Below, in pieces: positions 11,710 to 22,979 of a DNA stretch of 64,000 nucleotides. The DNA comes from Hypomesus transpacificus (taxonomy: Eukaryota; Chordata; Actinopteri; Osmeriformes; Osmeridae), in contig NC_061073.1 of the NCBI RefSeq assembly GCF_021917145.1, positions 8,413,485 through 8,477,484 of the forward strand, read 5' to 3'. The notes beneath the pieces are model-generated. The model saw nothing but the letters and a program-made list of their open reading frames with translations. It was not told where the DNA came from and made no database searches. The first letter of the stretch is position 1, and every line of letters begins with the position of its first letter. The position numbers and the translations under genes are program-made.

Positions 11710-13748
11710 ATTATGGTTAGAACTAGTATTTACACTAACATAATGATACAGAAACGCTGGGGGTAGAACGGGAATGATTTACAGAAGTTCGAGTGTTATT
11801 GGTTAATTGGGGGAGATGTCTAGCCTGGCTTGGGAATAGGTGGAAAGATTGAAAGGGGCGGGACCAAGGGATAGGAAAGGGAGGGGAGGATTAAACTATG
11901 CAGGCCTTTGAACCTGACGAGTAGGCAGACAGTTGGGTTTGGTTCTGAACGGGTCTCACCAACCTGGTTATTTGTTTTGGCGGACATCTCAACCCCAGGG
12001 TAGCTGTCCTGTCCGCACAAGGAAATATATCTGGGCTCTTGAGCTATCAAACTGACAATGTGATCCCTTGCCTCTTTTGTCCTGAGTTCTGTCTGTTTCC
12101 CCTGCACACTACAATACTTACATACTGATATGTAATGTACAAAATTCTTGTGTTTCTGTACAAAAAACGAAACATACTTGCACGATTACAACTTGGCATT
12201 CGTATGTAAACCCATATTTAACGCGAACGTAAACGTCCAGTGCAGTTACAAACCCCGTCTGATGAATCAGATAACTAGCTAACCATTAATTCCAACAGTA
12301 TGCAACACAGTATTTTTTAAACTCAATGTGGCATATAGCTACTAAGAACTTAATCTACATAACATTTAACTTACTGATTGGAGGCACGCAAACATTTAAC
12401 TAAACAAACACATTTGAATACGGTAAACCACGTGAAGCACGGTCGATGATGATTATAATGACTTGGCATTTACTAGGCCACAAGGTAAACCACGAAAAGT
12501 ATTTTAGAAAATGATTCCCGCTCCGCAGTCTGGCATGTACACAATCTTTAGCTCATAAAAAAGAACAAGTCGTGCTAACCTACCAAAAAAAAGTTTGTCG
12601 CTGAAATTCAAGTCGATTGTCGATGCGTCTATGTTTTATATAAAACTAGTTTCTTAAGAGCGTAAAAGGATTTTGGTGGCACGGTTCGACACGTGATGAA
12701 GCGATAACAGGATTCACCTTACGGCCTAATTCTAATAATCAAGTTCCTGCCTCAATCTCTTAAAGGGGCAATTGACTGGGTTTTTTGGGTATTTTACACT
12801 GTTCCTTAAGGTCTCCGAATAGGGTATGTAACATTGGTTGGGTTGAAAATGACCCGTGTGCTGTTCTATGCCCTGTGACAGATCCTCTGAAATGTTCCCG
12901 GGAAAAAACACTAGCTTTTCTCCTTTTATGGTATGCTCATTAATATTTAGATGAGCTGCGCGCTGATTGGTTGGTTATCAACGAGTGAAGCTGGGAGCAA
13001 AAACGCAACACGGCCAACTGCAGCACTCGCTGAAACACCGAAGTTGGAGACTTGAAATAAAAACGCGCAAATAAATCTATTGTGTCTACACAACACTGTT
13101 TTCAACAGATTGACTATATATCATTTGAAATGATAACATTACTTGTTTCCACTTCTGTTGTTGAAGCAAACTGGATTGATTTAGGTGGGTAGAACGTTAG
13201 GCTACAGCTTAGCAACCAAACCATATCGTGATTCTACTCAGCTTCAGTTAGTTAGCTAGGCTAGCTCTAGATATCTTGCTGTAAAATAACATGACAAAGA
13301 TCTGGACAAACATGCATCGTGAATTGTAGATTTTCATTACACAGGTTATTTATTTGAATGAAACACAGTCAGGAACATAAATCAACGTTAGCCCCATTGC
13401 CAATAAACTAGGCTAAATTATCACACATTCTACCTATGCTCTTGCGTTAACTAGCAAGCTAAACTTGTTTACATGCCTACAGTCTAGGTGTTACTAGTAA
13501 CAGTTAATAGCAATGCTAACGTATCCTGTATCTAGAACCTGCCTTTCTCCAGTTTTTTCAAATAGATTATCTAGACAGGCGTTAGCAATAAGCCAGACTG
13601 CAGTTCGTTTTCTGGCTATTTTTCGGAAGCTTCCCTTCTAATGCCGACTACAGCTAGTCTAGCTAGAGTCATTTGATGTGTGTAGAAACGTATTTAGCAT
13701 TCTACCTGGTATGCTTTATACAGGAAACGTTAGCATTGCTAATAACTG

Positions 13749-14047
13749 TTAGCACAACATCATACTGTCCTTAGCTTGCGGTTGCAATGAGCATACGTTT
13801 GGAACAGCACCTCTTTCCAGGTTTAGCTTCCTAGCATATCCTGCTTGAAATTGTCCAAGGTTGTCAAAACTGTCTTGGGTGAAATGTTCAGAGCAAATAA
13901 ATGATTGAGTGTCAAACTTCGCCGGGATCTTCTCATAGACAACAGCAGCCATGCCTGTTGAATGTTTGGCTCCTTGGGAAGACTGTGAGTGTTAGCCTTC
14001 CCTGTACAGCCTGGAACACAGTATTTACGACCGTGGTCCATTTTCAA
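13749..14047 (-). pseudogene. THAP-domain fragment, frameshifted
   Basis: The first minus frame holds the N-terminal part of a THAP zinc-binding domain, YCVPGCTGKANTHSLPKEP, followed by AW. The frame then slips near 13,955. The second frame continues IPAKFDTQSFICSEHFTQD and NLGQFQAGYARKLNL. The C-x3-C, the Trp and the later C-x2-H pattern (ICSEH) are all present. THAP domains bind DNA and occur both in host regulators and in some DNA transposons. Its position in the Harbinger-like element suggests it was the element's own DNA-binding protein. One frame break makes it a relic unless an exon junction is hidden there. Confidence 0.65.
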
Positions 14048-14214
14048 TATCCTTGTTATAATTCAAAACGTTCTTCTTTGTAATTCCTTATAAGTAGCCT
14101 ACACAGAGCAGCGCGCAGCTAAACTAGTATCGGAGATAGACCTACCTCGGGCTGGTCTGGATGTAAATTCTGGGGCGTGACAAAGATACAGACCAGAGCC
14201 AATAAGAGGGCGAT

Positions 14215-14238
14215 CACCGGTCCTACGTAGGACCGGTG
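14215..14238. repeat. Perfect 24-bp palindrome
   Basis: CACCGGTCCTAC is followed directly by its own reverse complement, GTAGGACCGGTG. It lies about 145 bp inside the right end of the Harbinger-like element. It could be a subterminal protein-binding site. Confidence 0.9.
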
Positions 14239-14768
14239 GCTTTGTTGAAAAGGTAGCGTTTTACAGCCAAATTTTTGTGGTGTCAATGGACTTTGATATT
14301 CACGGTATGTTCAGTTTACCCTCCGAACTGTCGTTTTTCAACAATGACAAGGTAAAATCGGTTTTGCAGTCAATTGCCCCTTTTAGGAGCCCTGCTCTTT
14401 TAACAGTTATGATCAGCTTGACAGCAAAAAATATTCTGAACTAAATGCATTTATCTTCACAACTAATTGTATTGTTAATTTAATTTCATAAATAAATTAA
14501 ATAACCATTATAGTGGTCTTTGGTGGTCTACCAGGTAATTTGCTATTTATCAATGAGTATCGATGGTTTCTTGCTTCTTCCAAACTGAATAGTAAATTTT
14601 GACATAACAAACATATTGCACATGTCCAGGATCTGATGTTTTAATCCTTAAAGCCCCCACAAAAATCTACAAAATACTTTACTCTGATTCATATTTTGTT
14701 CAACAGTAGACTTCCAGTATAGGATTCAGTATAGGATTGTGAAAGAAAACACTTCAAACTGCACAGAT

Positions 14769-14960
14769 GCCAGTTTAGATGGCTGAGCGATTAGGGCGTT
14801 GGGCTATTATTCAGAAGGTCGTTGGTTCGATTCCAGGCCGTGCAAATTGACGTTGTGTCCTTAGGCAAAGCACTTCACCTTACTTACTCGGGGAGATGGG
14901 TATGGCTGCAGCCTGCAGGCTGCCGTCTCAAGCCCTCCCGTCTCATGCCAAAGCTGTCCA
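14769..14960 (+). mobile_element. tRNA-derived SINE
   Basis: The tRNA-like head contains TGGCTGAGCGATTAGGG (box A region) and a perfect box B, GGTTCGATTCC (14,824-14,834). A body with GCAAAGCACTTCACCTTAC follows. The same family occurs in the opposite orientation at 60,741-60,908. It lies within the hAT element, to the right of the Harbinger-like element. Confidence 0.75.
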
Positions 14961-15372
14961 ACGGTAAATTCAGAGGGTCAAAACTACTAAATCACTAATT
15001 ATTTTACGGATTGAGTTAAAGGTAAGTTCGCGAGCACGTTTGTTGCAATAACGTATATTTATGACTTTCATTTAAAACTGCATCGACGTTTTATGTTGAC
15101 ATTTGTTAGCGAATATTTAATATCTATTTAGCATCTTTAATATAATAGATGCAGCTCTGCATTAATTTTATGTTTAGAGTGGCAGAGGAATTTAAGTTGC
15201 ATAAAAAGCACAATTTGGTTAAGAAATCAATCACCAGAATGCAGGAAATGAAGTATTTAACACCCAAAATCTCCTGGGGGACAACCCCCAGACCCCCGCT
15301 AAAATATTTCCCCCCGACACTGGCCACTGCCAAGGTGTCCCTTATTTGATCACATTGGAGGTGGCAACCCTG

Positions 15373-16763
15373 CCTGACACCCAACTCACTCCGTCCCCCT
15401 GGAATGAATAAATGAGCAAGAATCTGTTTTATAGGCTCTTCCTTCTCTACTGCCACCAACATTGACATATAGGAGTAGTATTAACAACCCACAGGGATAT
15501 ACAGTTGTCCGAAGACCTTTCAAAACATAATTAAAACCGTTCTCAGACTCAGAATCACCATAAAGGTCAAGACCAACATAATCCAGAAGCCCAGAGCCAG
15601 CAGTCTCACAGAGAAATCATGTCACATAAGCACATCCCTACTCTGAACAATAATACAACCCAGACCACCAAAGTCCGCAAAGTGGTTGAGGTCACATCCG
15701 ATATTCCCCAGTACCAACAATGCAGACCGTAATGCCTGATCAATGCCATGACAGATGACCGCCGGCTAGCATGACACCAGGATCACATCCGATATACCTG
15801 ATGCCCACGGCCACTCCAGGCAGTCACCCGAGACCACGTCCCATGACAAGGCCCAAGATCACTGTAGAGGGCTGAGAGCCCAGCAGTGAGTCCAGGTGGT
15901 TCAGAGAATATGGTTTTAGCCAGTGGACAAAGTAAACTCATAGAGACACCGGCCTAGGCCTAAAAGGACAGAACGGTCATGATGGGGGGATGAGCTATAC
16001 TAAGGAAAAAGGTCTTCGTCCAGAGAAACGGGGGGCGGCCATGATAGGCCGCACCACTGCCCGTACATCAACCTGGTACAGGTCGGGGGGAGGCAGGGGG
16101 GGGCTCTGGATCCTGGGGGAGAGTGCAGAAAGGGGGAACCAGAGGGGTCCACTCCGTATGTTCATCAATCAAGCCGCTGGGATAGGGAGAGAGTAAATGT
16201 GGGTGGCGTAGTCACTGCGCTCGGCCCACTCCAAACCCTTTTACCCAGCTGAGTTGGCCCCATAAAAAAGCCTAGCTCACTCGGGAATCCGGGGAGGAGA
16301 GATCCAACGGGAAGGCAGGAACCAGCAGTACAGCAAGGCGATGGCGTCCGTAGGACCAACCACTTGTAGCCGTTAGGGGAACGTCGCGCACTGGTAGAAG
16401 GGACGTCCCTAGTCCCAGGCTGAGTTGTGTTGCAGGAGGGGGGAGCTCGGGGGTGTGCGGGTGGAGGGAGAGAGGGCGAGGGTAACAAAGGCTCCGAAAT
16501 ATTCCGGGTAAGGATAGTGAATCGTCGGCGTCCCAGCGTGGAAACGCACCGTGGACCCTGTAGGAGGAGCCTGGCCCCTGTCTCGGTGTGTTGAGACCCT
16601 GTGTGGCCCTGGTAGATGCCCGCGCACTCACTCTATTCCGATTTGTTCGGTGACGAGAATTCTCAGATTTAAAACCCTTACCTGTCACAGTGCATATGTA
16701 TTGATTCGTAATACATTGACAAAAGGAACATGAAACATGTGCAGCAACAAGTCTGTGATTTAC
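15373..16763. other. Retroelement remainder and unassigned DNA
   Basis: The first 170 bases resemble the region after tag copy 1 (the CTCACTC..CCGTC block and later GTGTCCGAAGAC / TTGTCCGAAGAC). They are the other half of the repeat copy split by the hAT. The rest is GC-rich and has no recognisable protein. Confidence 0.45.
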
Positions 16764-17981
16764 CTGATTCCTCGAGAAATCAGATGTCCAATCACAGTTG
16801 TTATACCTGCATTGGGACAATGGGAAATTAACTCTGAGATCACTCTCCCAAGGTCTGCATCTGTCTTGTCTGAATGAGTCTGTCGCACAGACAATCCATA
16901 CTGACTCATTCTTCGATGAATAGTTTTCTTGCTGACGCAAAAAATTCTTGCCATGTCAGCAACTCTGAAGTTGTTCTCCAGGAGGAATAGCAGCTGCTCC
17001 TTTGACATGACAGTTCTTGAATTGGATCCCTTAAGTTCCTCAATTGCCATTTGCAAAAGAGAAAACACGTTCCTCGTTGGGCAAATCCCCAGTAGCAAAT
17101 AAAACTGCCAAGACGTTGCTGATGCTTTCTAGGCTGATGACAGCACGATCAGTCTCAGGCCACGTTTACACATAGCCGGGTATTTACAGAAACGAATATT
17201 TCTGCCCCTACGTTTTCTAAAATAACGTTGTACACACAAGTACGTTTTCAAAAAAAATTATGTTTACATGAACCCGCATATACGCCCCCAAGCGCTATCA
17301 TAACTATGCCAAACCTGTAGGCGGCAGTGTAATGTGAAGGATAAAGCCATGCAAACCCATCACAATTTTCAAAATCAACAACTACGAATAACACGACCGA
17401 CTTCCTTTACCTTTCAGGCGCGAGGTTCATTTGTTTGAATGATTCACAAATGCGATGCAAAAATGTATTTCGTGATTCAGAAATGTAACGCAATTCACAA
17501 ATAAATGACCCCATTATGCTAGACTTAATGCACCACCGGCGGTGCCAACAGCCGGCTGCGCTGAAGCTGAGAAAGCCATTGGCTGCTTCAAGTCAGCCGG
17601 GCTGCAGGCGACGCCGGCGCTGCATGAAGTCGAACGCACGTGTTACTATAAACAGGACGCTCTCATGACGTGATGCTTTCTTAGTCCCATACTTTGAGCC
17701 TTGAGAACCTAAAACTCTGTTTCAGCTAGTGCACACGCAAACACAAAAACTGAGTTTTCAGAAATCTCCACTTTGGCCAGAGTTTTTAGAAATGATAGTT
17801 TTCCGTGATAAAACCTCCGTTTTCGTGTAAATGAAAGGCCAAACCGCATGAAAATATATGCGTTTTTCTTCCGTGTAAACGGGGCCTCAAATTGGGGTAT
17901 TTGTACATCAGCTGCCAATGTTTCCATTGCATGTGGAATCTGGTCGAGTACCTCACGTTGGCTGAAAAAATTCAATGACAT
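16764..17981 (-). pseudogene. Integrase-like gene exon, split and frameshifted
   Basis: On the minus strand, SKEQLLFLLENNFRVADMAR followed by VSKKTIHRRMSQYGLSVRQT forms a helix-turn-helix. It matches the N-terminal part of vertebrate proteins that combine such a helix with a transposon-type integrase core. The exon stops at SRGIR with a GTAAAT donor after 16,764, the position where I recall these genes carrying an intron. Upstream, the frame slips near GTGTTTTCTC (about 17,065), giving SISNVLAVLFATGDL in another phase. A 731-bp fold-back element separates this from a further N-terminal piece (REVLDQIPHAMETLAADVQ, 17,960-17,890). No catalytic core is present nearby. It is a broken or partial gene. 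Confidence 0.55.
17157..17887. mobile_element. Fold-back (MITE-like) element
   Basis: Left AGGCCACGTTTACAC and right GTGTAAACGGGGCCT are inverted with one mismatch. The interior is rich in CGTTTT and AAAACG motifs on both strands, typical of teleost hAT-type miniature elements. I found no clean 8-bp target duplication. It interrupts the integrase-like frame on the minus strand. Confidence 0.65.
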
Positions 17982-17989
17982 TCGCTACT

Positions 17990-18870
17990 TTAGTAAATAT
18001 CTTAAAGTAAAAAGGTTTTAGTTTGGCTTTAAAATGTACTAATGAGTGTCACGTCTGTGCAAGTCCGCCGCTCCTCCAGAGGGCGATGCAGATCCTAGGA
18101 CACACCGTTCACCTTTCACCTGTCTTTGAATTCCTATTTAAAGACAGGAAGGCCCTCCTTATTCACTCCGTCATGGTTTGTTGTGGACACATGTCAACCG
18201 AAGTTGGTGAGAATATGTTTTCTGTCGTGGATTACTGTTTCCTTTGTAGTATTCTGGAATGTACCTCTTTTGTTGTGGATTATATTGGACTATACCTACT
18301 GCTCCGCTCTGTGAAGTTCACAGTAGCCGGATACAAACTTTCTTTCGTTTTTTCTGGTTTCCTGTGTGGATTACCTTTTTGTTGAAATATTGCCCGCTCT
18401 GTTCCGAGGAGAACTCAATTAACTTGTTGAACCCCACACCTGCATTCTGCGCTTGTGCTTCAGACCTAGCCTGATAATGAGTAGGCTAACCAGACATATT
18501 TAGAACTCGCTCAGCTAAAGGTTAAAACAACAGACTCACCTAGCCATTTTTTCTGTTTAGCTCAGAAAGAGTTCACGATTTTATTTTCCTTGACCAAACA
18601 CCAAAGGACATTTTGATCTTCGGTATTGGATCTTAGTGGACAACTTCTCCCAACACTACAACTTTGCAATGTTGCCTGTAACTCAAACTATCATTAAAGA
18701 ACGGCACCATCTAGTAGACATAATCCGAAACCGATGTTGCCACAAAAACATTAGTTAGTAGTTAATAGTTAATTTATTCTGATTGCCATAGGGTTCCATG
18801 ACTTTGTTCACACTGGGTATCTAAATAGCCCAAAAAAAAAATCTGAATTTCATAAAAATGTAGGTGTTTT
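17990..18870. other. No gene recognised; repeat-like
   Basis: A 120-codon plus-strand frame (18,023-18,385) is hydrophobic but matches nothing I know. The closing part (AACTTGTTGAACCCCACACC, near 18,420) resembles 3' ends of teleost retroelement LTRs. I cannot define its borders. Confidence 0.35.
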
Positions 18871-18876
18871 ATTTAA

Positions 18877-19676
18877 CTTTTGTAGCCTACACCTGTGGTG
18901 TTCCCGGTCAAAAATTACCGTTCATTAAAAAAATGGGTAAGACTAAAACATTTAAATAGTGTTCAGGCACACACCCATACAACAGATGGACACACTTACC
19001 CTCCCAGACCCCACATGCACGTGTGTTTGAGTACACATATGCACATACATACACACACAGACTATGATCCAGACGAAGAGACAACCAATGTTGAACAATC
19101 TAGTGATGAGGAAGAGGGCCATGCTGAGGTTTTTGTGACATTCCTGTCCAAGAATGGGAGTGTGTGGTTTGTTCTTCATCACCACTTGAGTGGAGAACAG
19201 TCGACTGTTGACTGAAAATGTCATCAGGATGACCCCAGGGCCAACCAGATATGCCATCTCCCGGGTTGGTGACATAAAAACCTGCTTCAAACTGTACCTG
19301 ACAGTCCATTGAAACCATAGTCATAAACATGACTAACTTGGAGGGTAGATGTGTTTAAAAAGACAACTTGAGGTATATAGACCGGACCAACATCCAAGCA
19401 TACAAAATAATCCATATATTATGCTTCTTTCACTCAAAAACGAGTTGCATACGCTTGTGACAATGAGGCCTACAAGCCATGAATGGCAAACAGAAGTTTA
19501 AAACTTGTATTGTTCGCAAGAACTTTGCTAAAGAAGTTGCTAAAAAGATGTAACACAACATTAGTTGATAATAGGCCTATATGTATTATTATGGAATTAT
19601 AGTCAGCTATAATGGGGCGGTCACTTTTGACCGGGAACACAAAAGTAGTGAACAAGAAACAAACACAACAGGAGGG
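18877..19676 (+). mobile_element. Deleted piggyBac element with TTAA duplications
   Basis: TTAA at 18,873-18,876 and 19,677-19,680 flanks an 800-bp unit. The right end, read inward, begins CCCTCCTGTTGTG. Subterminal inverted motifs GTTCCCGGTCAAAA..ACCG occur at about 18,900 and 19,615-19,640. Inside, plus-strand frames give an acidic DYDPDEETTNVEQSSDEEEG segment. After a frame change comes MTPGPTRYAISRVGDIKTCF, which matches the N-terminal region of piggyBac transposases. The catalytic core is missing, so it is an internally deleted relic. Confidence 0.75.
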
Positions 19677-19680
19677 TTAA

Positions 19681-21448
19681 ATAAATTACTACCTGGATTT
19701 TTACTACAACAAAAACATATTTGGTTAACTTGTATAATTATGTTTTTTTACACTATCATCCTTTCCTTTGTGTAGCCAAAACACTGTTTTTTAAAGACTG
19801 AACATAGATTAATATGTAGACTACATGTTATTAACTTTGATCTTTTTCCCATTTTTGATACTGCCTTACATTTTGTTTTAGAAGCGGAGCCTAATAACTG
19901 TTCTAGTGGTTTAGTGACCCTACTGTGTATTGAAGAGGTCTGTCCTTAAACCACTGAACAATAATTAAAGATAATGATTACTTTATTACTTTTAAACAGT
20001 TTGGAATACTCTGAATTTAATAAACAATGTTTGATATTCAGCTCATGAGAACATAACCTTTGGTAATGTCCAGGAGAGAAATATGCCTATCTATGAATTA
20101 TGTTGCTAGTATCATTGATAAAATGACATTGTTCTGTTGGCTTATGCCTGCATAGCCATAAGTTAGTTCTTTGTAAGGTGTGACTATGAAAGGCCTGTGA
20201 CACTAGTGTAGGTCAGAGGTCACAATATTACCAAAGTGTATACATGCAACTTTGAACGAGGAAAATAGGAGGAGCGTCAAGGCCATTTCTAGGAGCCCTA
20301 TCTTAAGACCTAAACAAATGCTATCTAGCATGCAGCGTCCTCTTTCTGTGCTTGCTAAGGCTATTTTGATTATCACCCCCTGACGTTTGTTGTGAGAGTA
20401 AAACTCCCCATATTGTGATATTATTTAACTGCCCTGATTCCTGTATTCATGGTCCAGTCTCTGAGATGCTCAACTTGAATGTATCAGACACCTGCACTTT
20501 ATAGATCTATAATAAATACTTTGAATTTATCTTGAACTTGTACTTGGTGATTCACTTCATTGACTTGGTACTTTCACGGTAATTGGGTACTATCTAATAC
20601 ATCTTCAGTACTAACCCTGTAAGTTGTGAATTTAATGGTATAGAATCATGTTTAAAGCATTATCAATAGGCTAGTGACAAATAAACTTTGGTATCATGTT
20701 ATAACAGTGTGCTAGGTTCTGTTAGTGTAGCGTCCACACAAAAAATTAAAACCTTCACTGATGGTCTGAATATGTTTAATTTGCTGTCTTGCACTTCTAC
20801 ACTAGAGCTAAGCAGAAAAGTGTCGTCAGAAGGCAAAATTATCAATTTAAACTCCATTAGCAATAGGCTACATTCATTAGTAACTTATTAGAACCACCAA
20901 GTTAGCAAACACATCAAACAAACTCAATACAACTAGACTACACTGTTGCCACATGTTGGGAAATAACCAAATACAAGCAATATAACAAATGTAATGAATG
21001 CAAACTTTACAAGCACCAAATACACTGTATTGTGGTCACCTTGACTATTCTAGGCTATAATTGTTAAATACTACTTGAGAAAGTTCACAGATGTCAATAG
21101 GAGATTACAATTACCTGAATGACTTGTAGTGATCGGGAGGTTATGCCTGTTCTGATGATGGCATAAACCTGTTCTGATGATGGCATAAACCATGTTAGAT
21201 TGTTGGCTCTGTGCATTGTTTGGTTCTCTTCTCCCTGTCTGTTTCTGTGTCTTTGTTTCTGTTGCAGGATGGCAGGCAGGTAGAGGAGCTGTGATTGCTG
21301 TAAGGGTACACCTGTGATCTGTGCCTCGGTTCTTAATAAGCTGTGCCCTAATATGCTGGGTCTCTATTACTAGCAGGAACATCATCACTGTTTGGTTTTT
21401 TAGTTTGTAATGATTGTCTACACACTCGACACTTGCACTAATCCCACA
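19681..21448. other. AT-rich DNA, no gene; small tandem duplication
   Basis: No coding family is visible. A 22-bp unit, CCTGTTCTGATGATGGCATAAA, occurs twice in tandem at about 21,147-21,190. An LTR-like stretch with AATAAA near 20,510 has no definable ends. Confidence 0.45.
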
Positions 21449-21453
21449 TCCAC

Positions 21454-21748
21454 TGTCACGACGTGAGGTGGGGTTGGACCCAAATGCAGGGGAGTACCGA
21501 GGCATAGCGAGGAACACAGGTTTAATTCTCAAAACGGGAAACAGACAGGGTACACGCAGGGACAAAGGGTAATGCTAAGACAAAGACTGGACACAAAGCA
21601 GGAACCTAAATACACAGAAACAAACAAGACACAGGTGAACACAATGAAACTAACGACAACTGAACGAGACAGGTGACGACAATGACAGGGAAACACTAGG
21701 GCAGGGCAAAACCAAAAACAATAGGGGGGCACGGCTGTGGCTGTGACA
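21454..21748. mobile_element. Solo LTR with 5-bp target duplication
   Basis: The 295-bp unit starts TGTCACG and ends TGTGACA, the usual TG..CA form with short inverted ends. TCCAC lies directly on both sides (21,449-21,453 and 21,749-21,753). A single LTR with an exact 5-bp duplication and no internal region indicates recombination between two LTRs of a former retrotransposon. Confidence 0.8.
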
Positions 21749-22979
21749 TCCACTCCCTACACTACTAATTTACATGACCCTCACATCCAACTGTTTCTTT
21801 GTAAGCCCTTTTTATTGAATAAATACACTGTTATCCTTATTTTCTGTGCCTTGTCACTGCCTACGTATCCATCTATTCTTCCTTCATATATGAACCCGGT
21901 TATGACAGCTTTAAACAAGCACTGGTTGGCTACACACCTCATGCTGGGCTTATACAGATGTGTGTATTGGCACTTTGAAAGGTTTGAATGATTATATCCA
22001 CATATCAATGTATAATTATTAAATGTCAAAATGTGAATAGCCTACAAACAACTACTACAGGCTAGAGGCGATTCTAGGTTTTAAAACATGCTCAAAATGA
22101 ATACTGGATTTTAAAATGTATAGTTAATCATTAGAGTACAACAAACCATGATAGAACATACAACTCTGAACATGTTCTAAAAAACTTTAATCGTTTGTGT
22201 ACATTAGCTTGAAAATGTAATTTTTTCATCCCAACAGTAGGGGGTGCAAAAGTACCCCCTGCACCTGTTGTAAAATCCTCTATGCTCCAGACAGGACAGA
22301 CAAACAGGTTAAGTTGATAGCAGATTTTCGCCACTTTGCAAACCTACCAGGATGCTATAACATCAACCAAATCAAGACAATGGAAGAATGCTATGGATAA
22401 AGAAATGCGATCACTTGAAGAAAACAAATCCTTCACACTCACTCACTTGCCACCAGGAAAACAACCAGTCGGGGGCAGATGGGCTAATACACGTAAAAGA
22501 GACTTTGATGGAACAGAGAAATACAAGGCAAGATTTGTCGCAAAAGGCTACAGTCAGAAATCAGGGACTGACTGGGATGAAACATTCTCTCCCACAGCAC
22601 ATATGACAAGTGAGAGTGGTTATGCAGAAGGCGGCACAAGAAAATTTGATCTGGCATCAGATGAATGTTAAGACAGCTTATTTGCATGCACAAATTAATC
22701 ACAAAATGTATATGGAACAACCAAAGGGGTATGAGCAAAAATATGAAAAATATGAAAAGCTAGTATACAAGTTAGAAAGTCTCTCCATGGTCTTAAACAG
22801 TCAGGCAGAAACTGAATGCTGTATTACATGTATTTTTTACTGAAAATTGTTGTACACAAAACCCAGCTAATAACTGTGTTTACAATAAGGAAAAGCATAG
22901 TGAGAAAGTAATCTTGATAGTATGGGTTGATTACCTAATCATAACAGCTAACAGTGAAAGTGTTCTGGAGAGTGTAAAA

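Larger units (their letters stand above)
12763..14382. mobile_element. Harbinger-like DNA element nested in the hAT
   Basis: The left end AAGGGGCAATTGACTG (12,763) and the right end CAGTCAATTGCCCCTT (14,367-14,382) are 16-bp perfect inverted repeats. They are flanked by TTA at 12,760-12,762 and 14,383-14,385. A 3-bp TWA duplication is typical of PIF/Harbinger elements. The 1,620-bp interior carries a THAP-domain relic and a 24-bp palindrome but no transposase, so it would be non-autonomous. The landing site lies inside the hAT element and the insertion is therefore younger. Confidence 0.8.
9082..15372 (+). mobile_element. hAT DNA transposon, 6.3 kb, with nested insertions
   Basis: The left end TAGGGTTGCCACC (9,082) and the right end GGTGGCAACCCTG (15,360-15,372) are inverted repeats. 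They are flanked by CCTGAAAC (9,074-9,081) and CCTGACAC (15,373-15,380), an 8-bp target duplication with one mismatch, as expected for hAT. Several TCCCGTAT-like motifs on both strands between 9,096 and 9,178 look like subterminal transposase sites. Inside are a BED-finger frame, a decayed transposase, a 66-bp hairpin, a Harbinger-like element and a SINE. Nothing else recognisable fills 11,710-12,762 or 14,390-14,760. The element cannot make its own transposase. Confidence 0.85.

Noticed and set aside
18023..18385. Hydrophobic 120-codon frame
   Set aside because: Its composition follows from T-rich DNA, the flanks look repeat-like and no family matches.
20190..20600. LTR-like stretch with AATAAA
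   Set aside because: No TG..CA borders or target duplication could be fixed.
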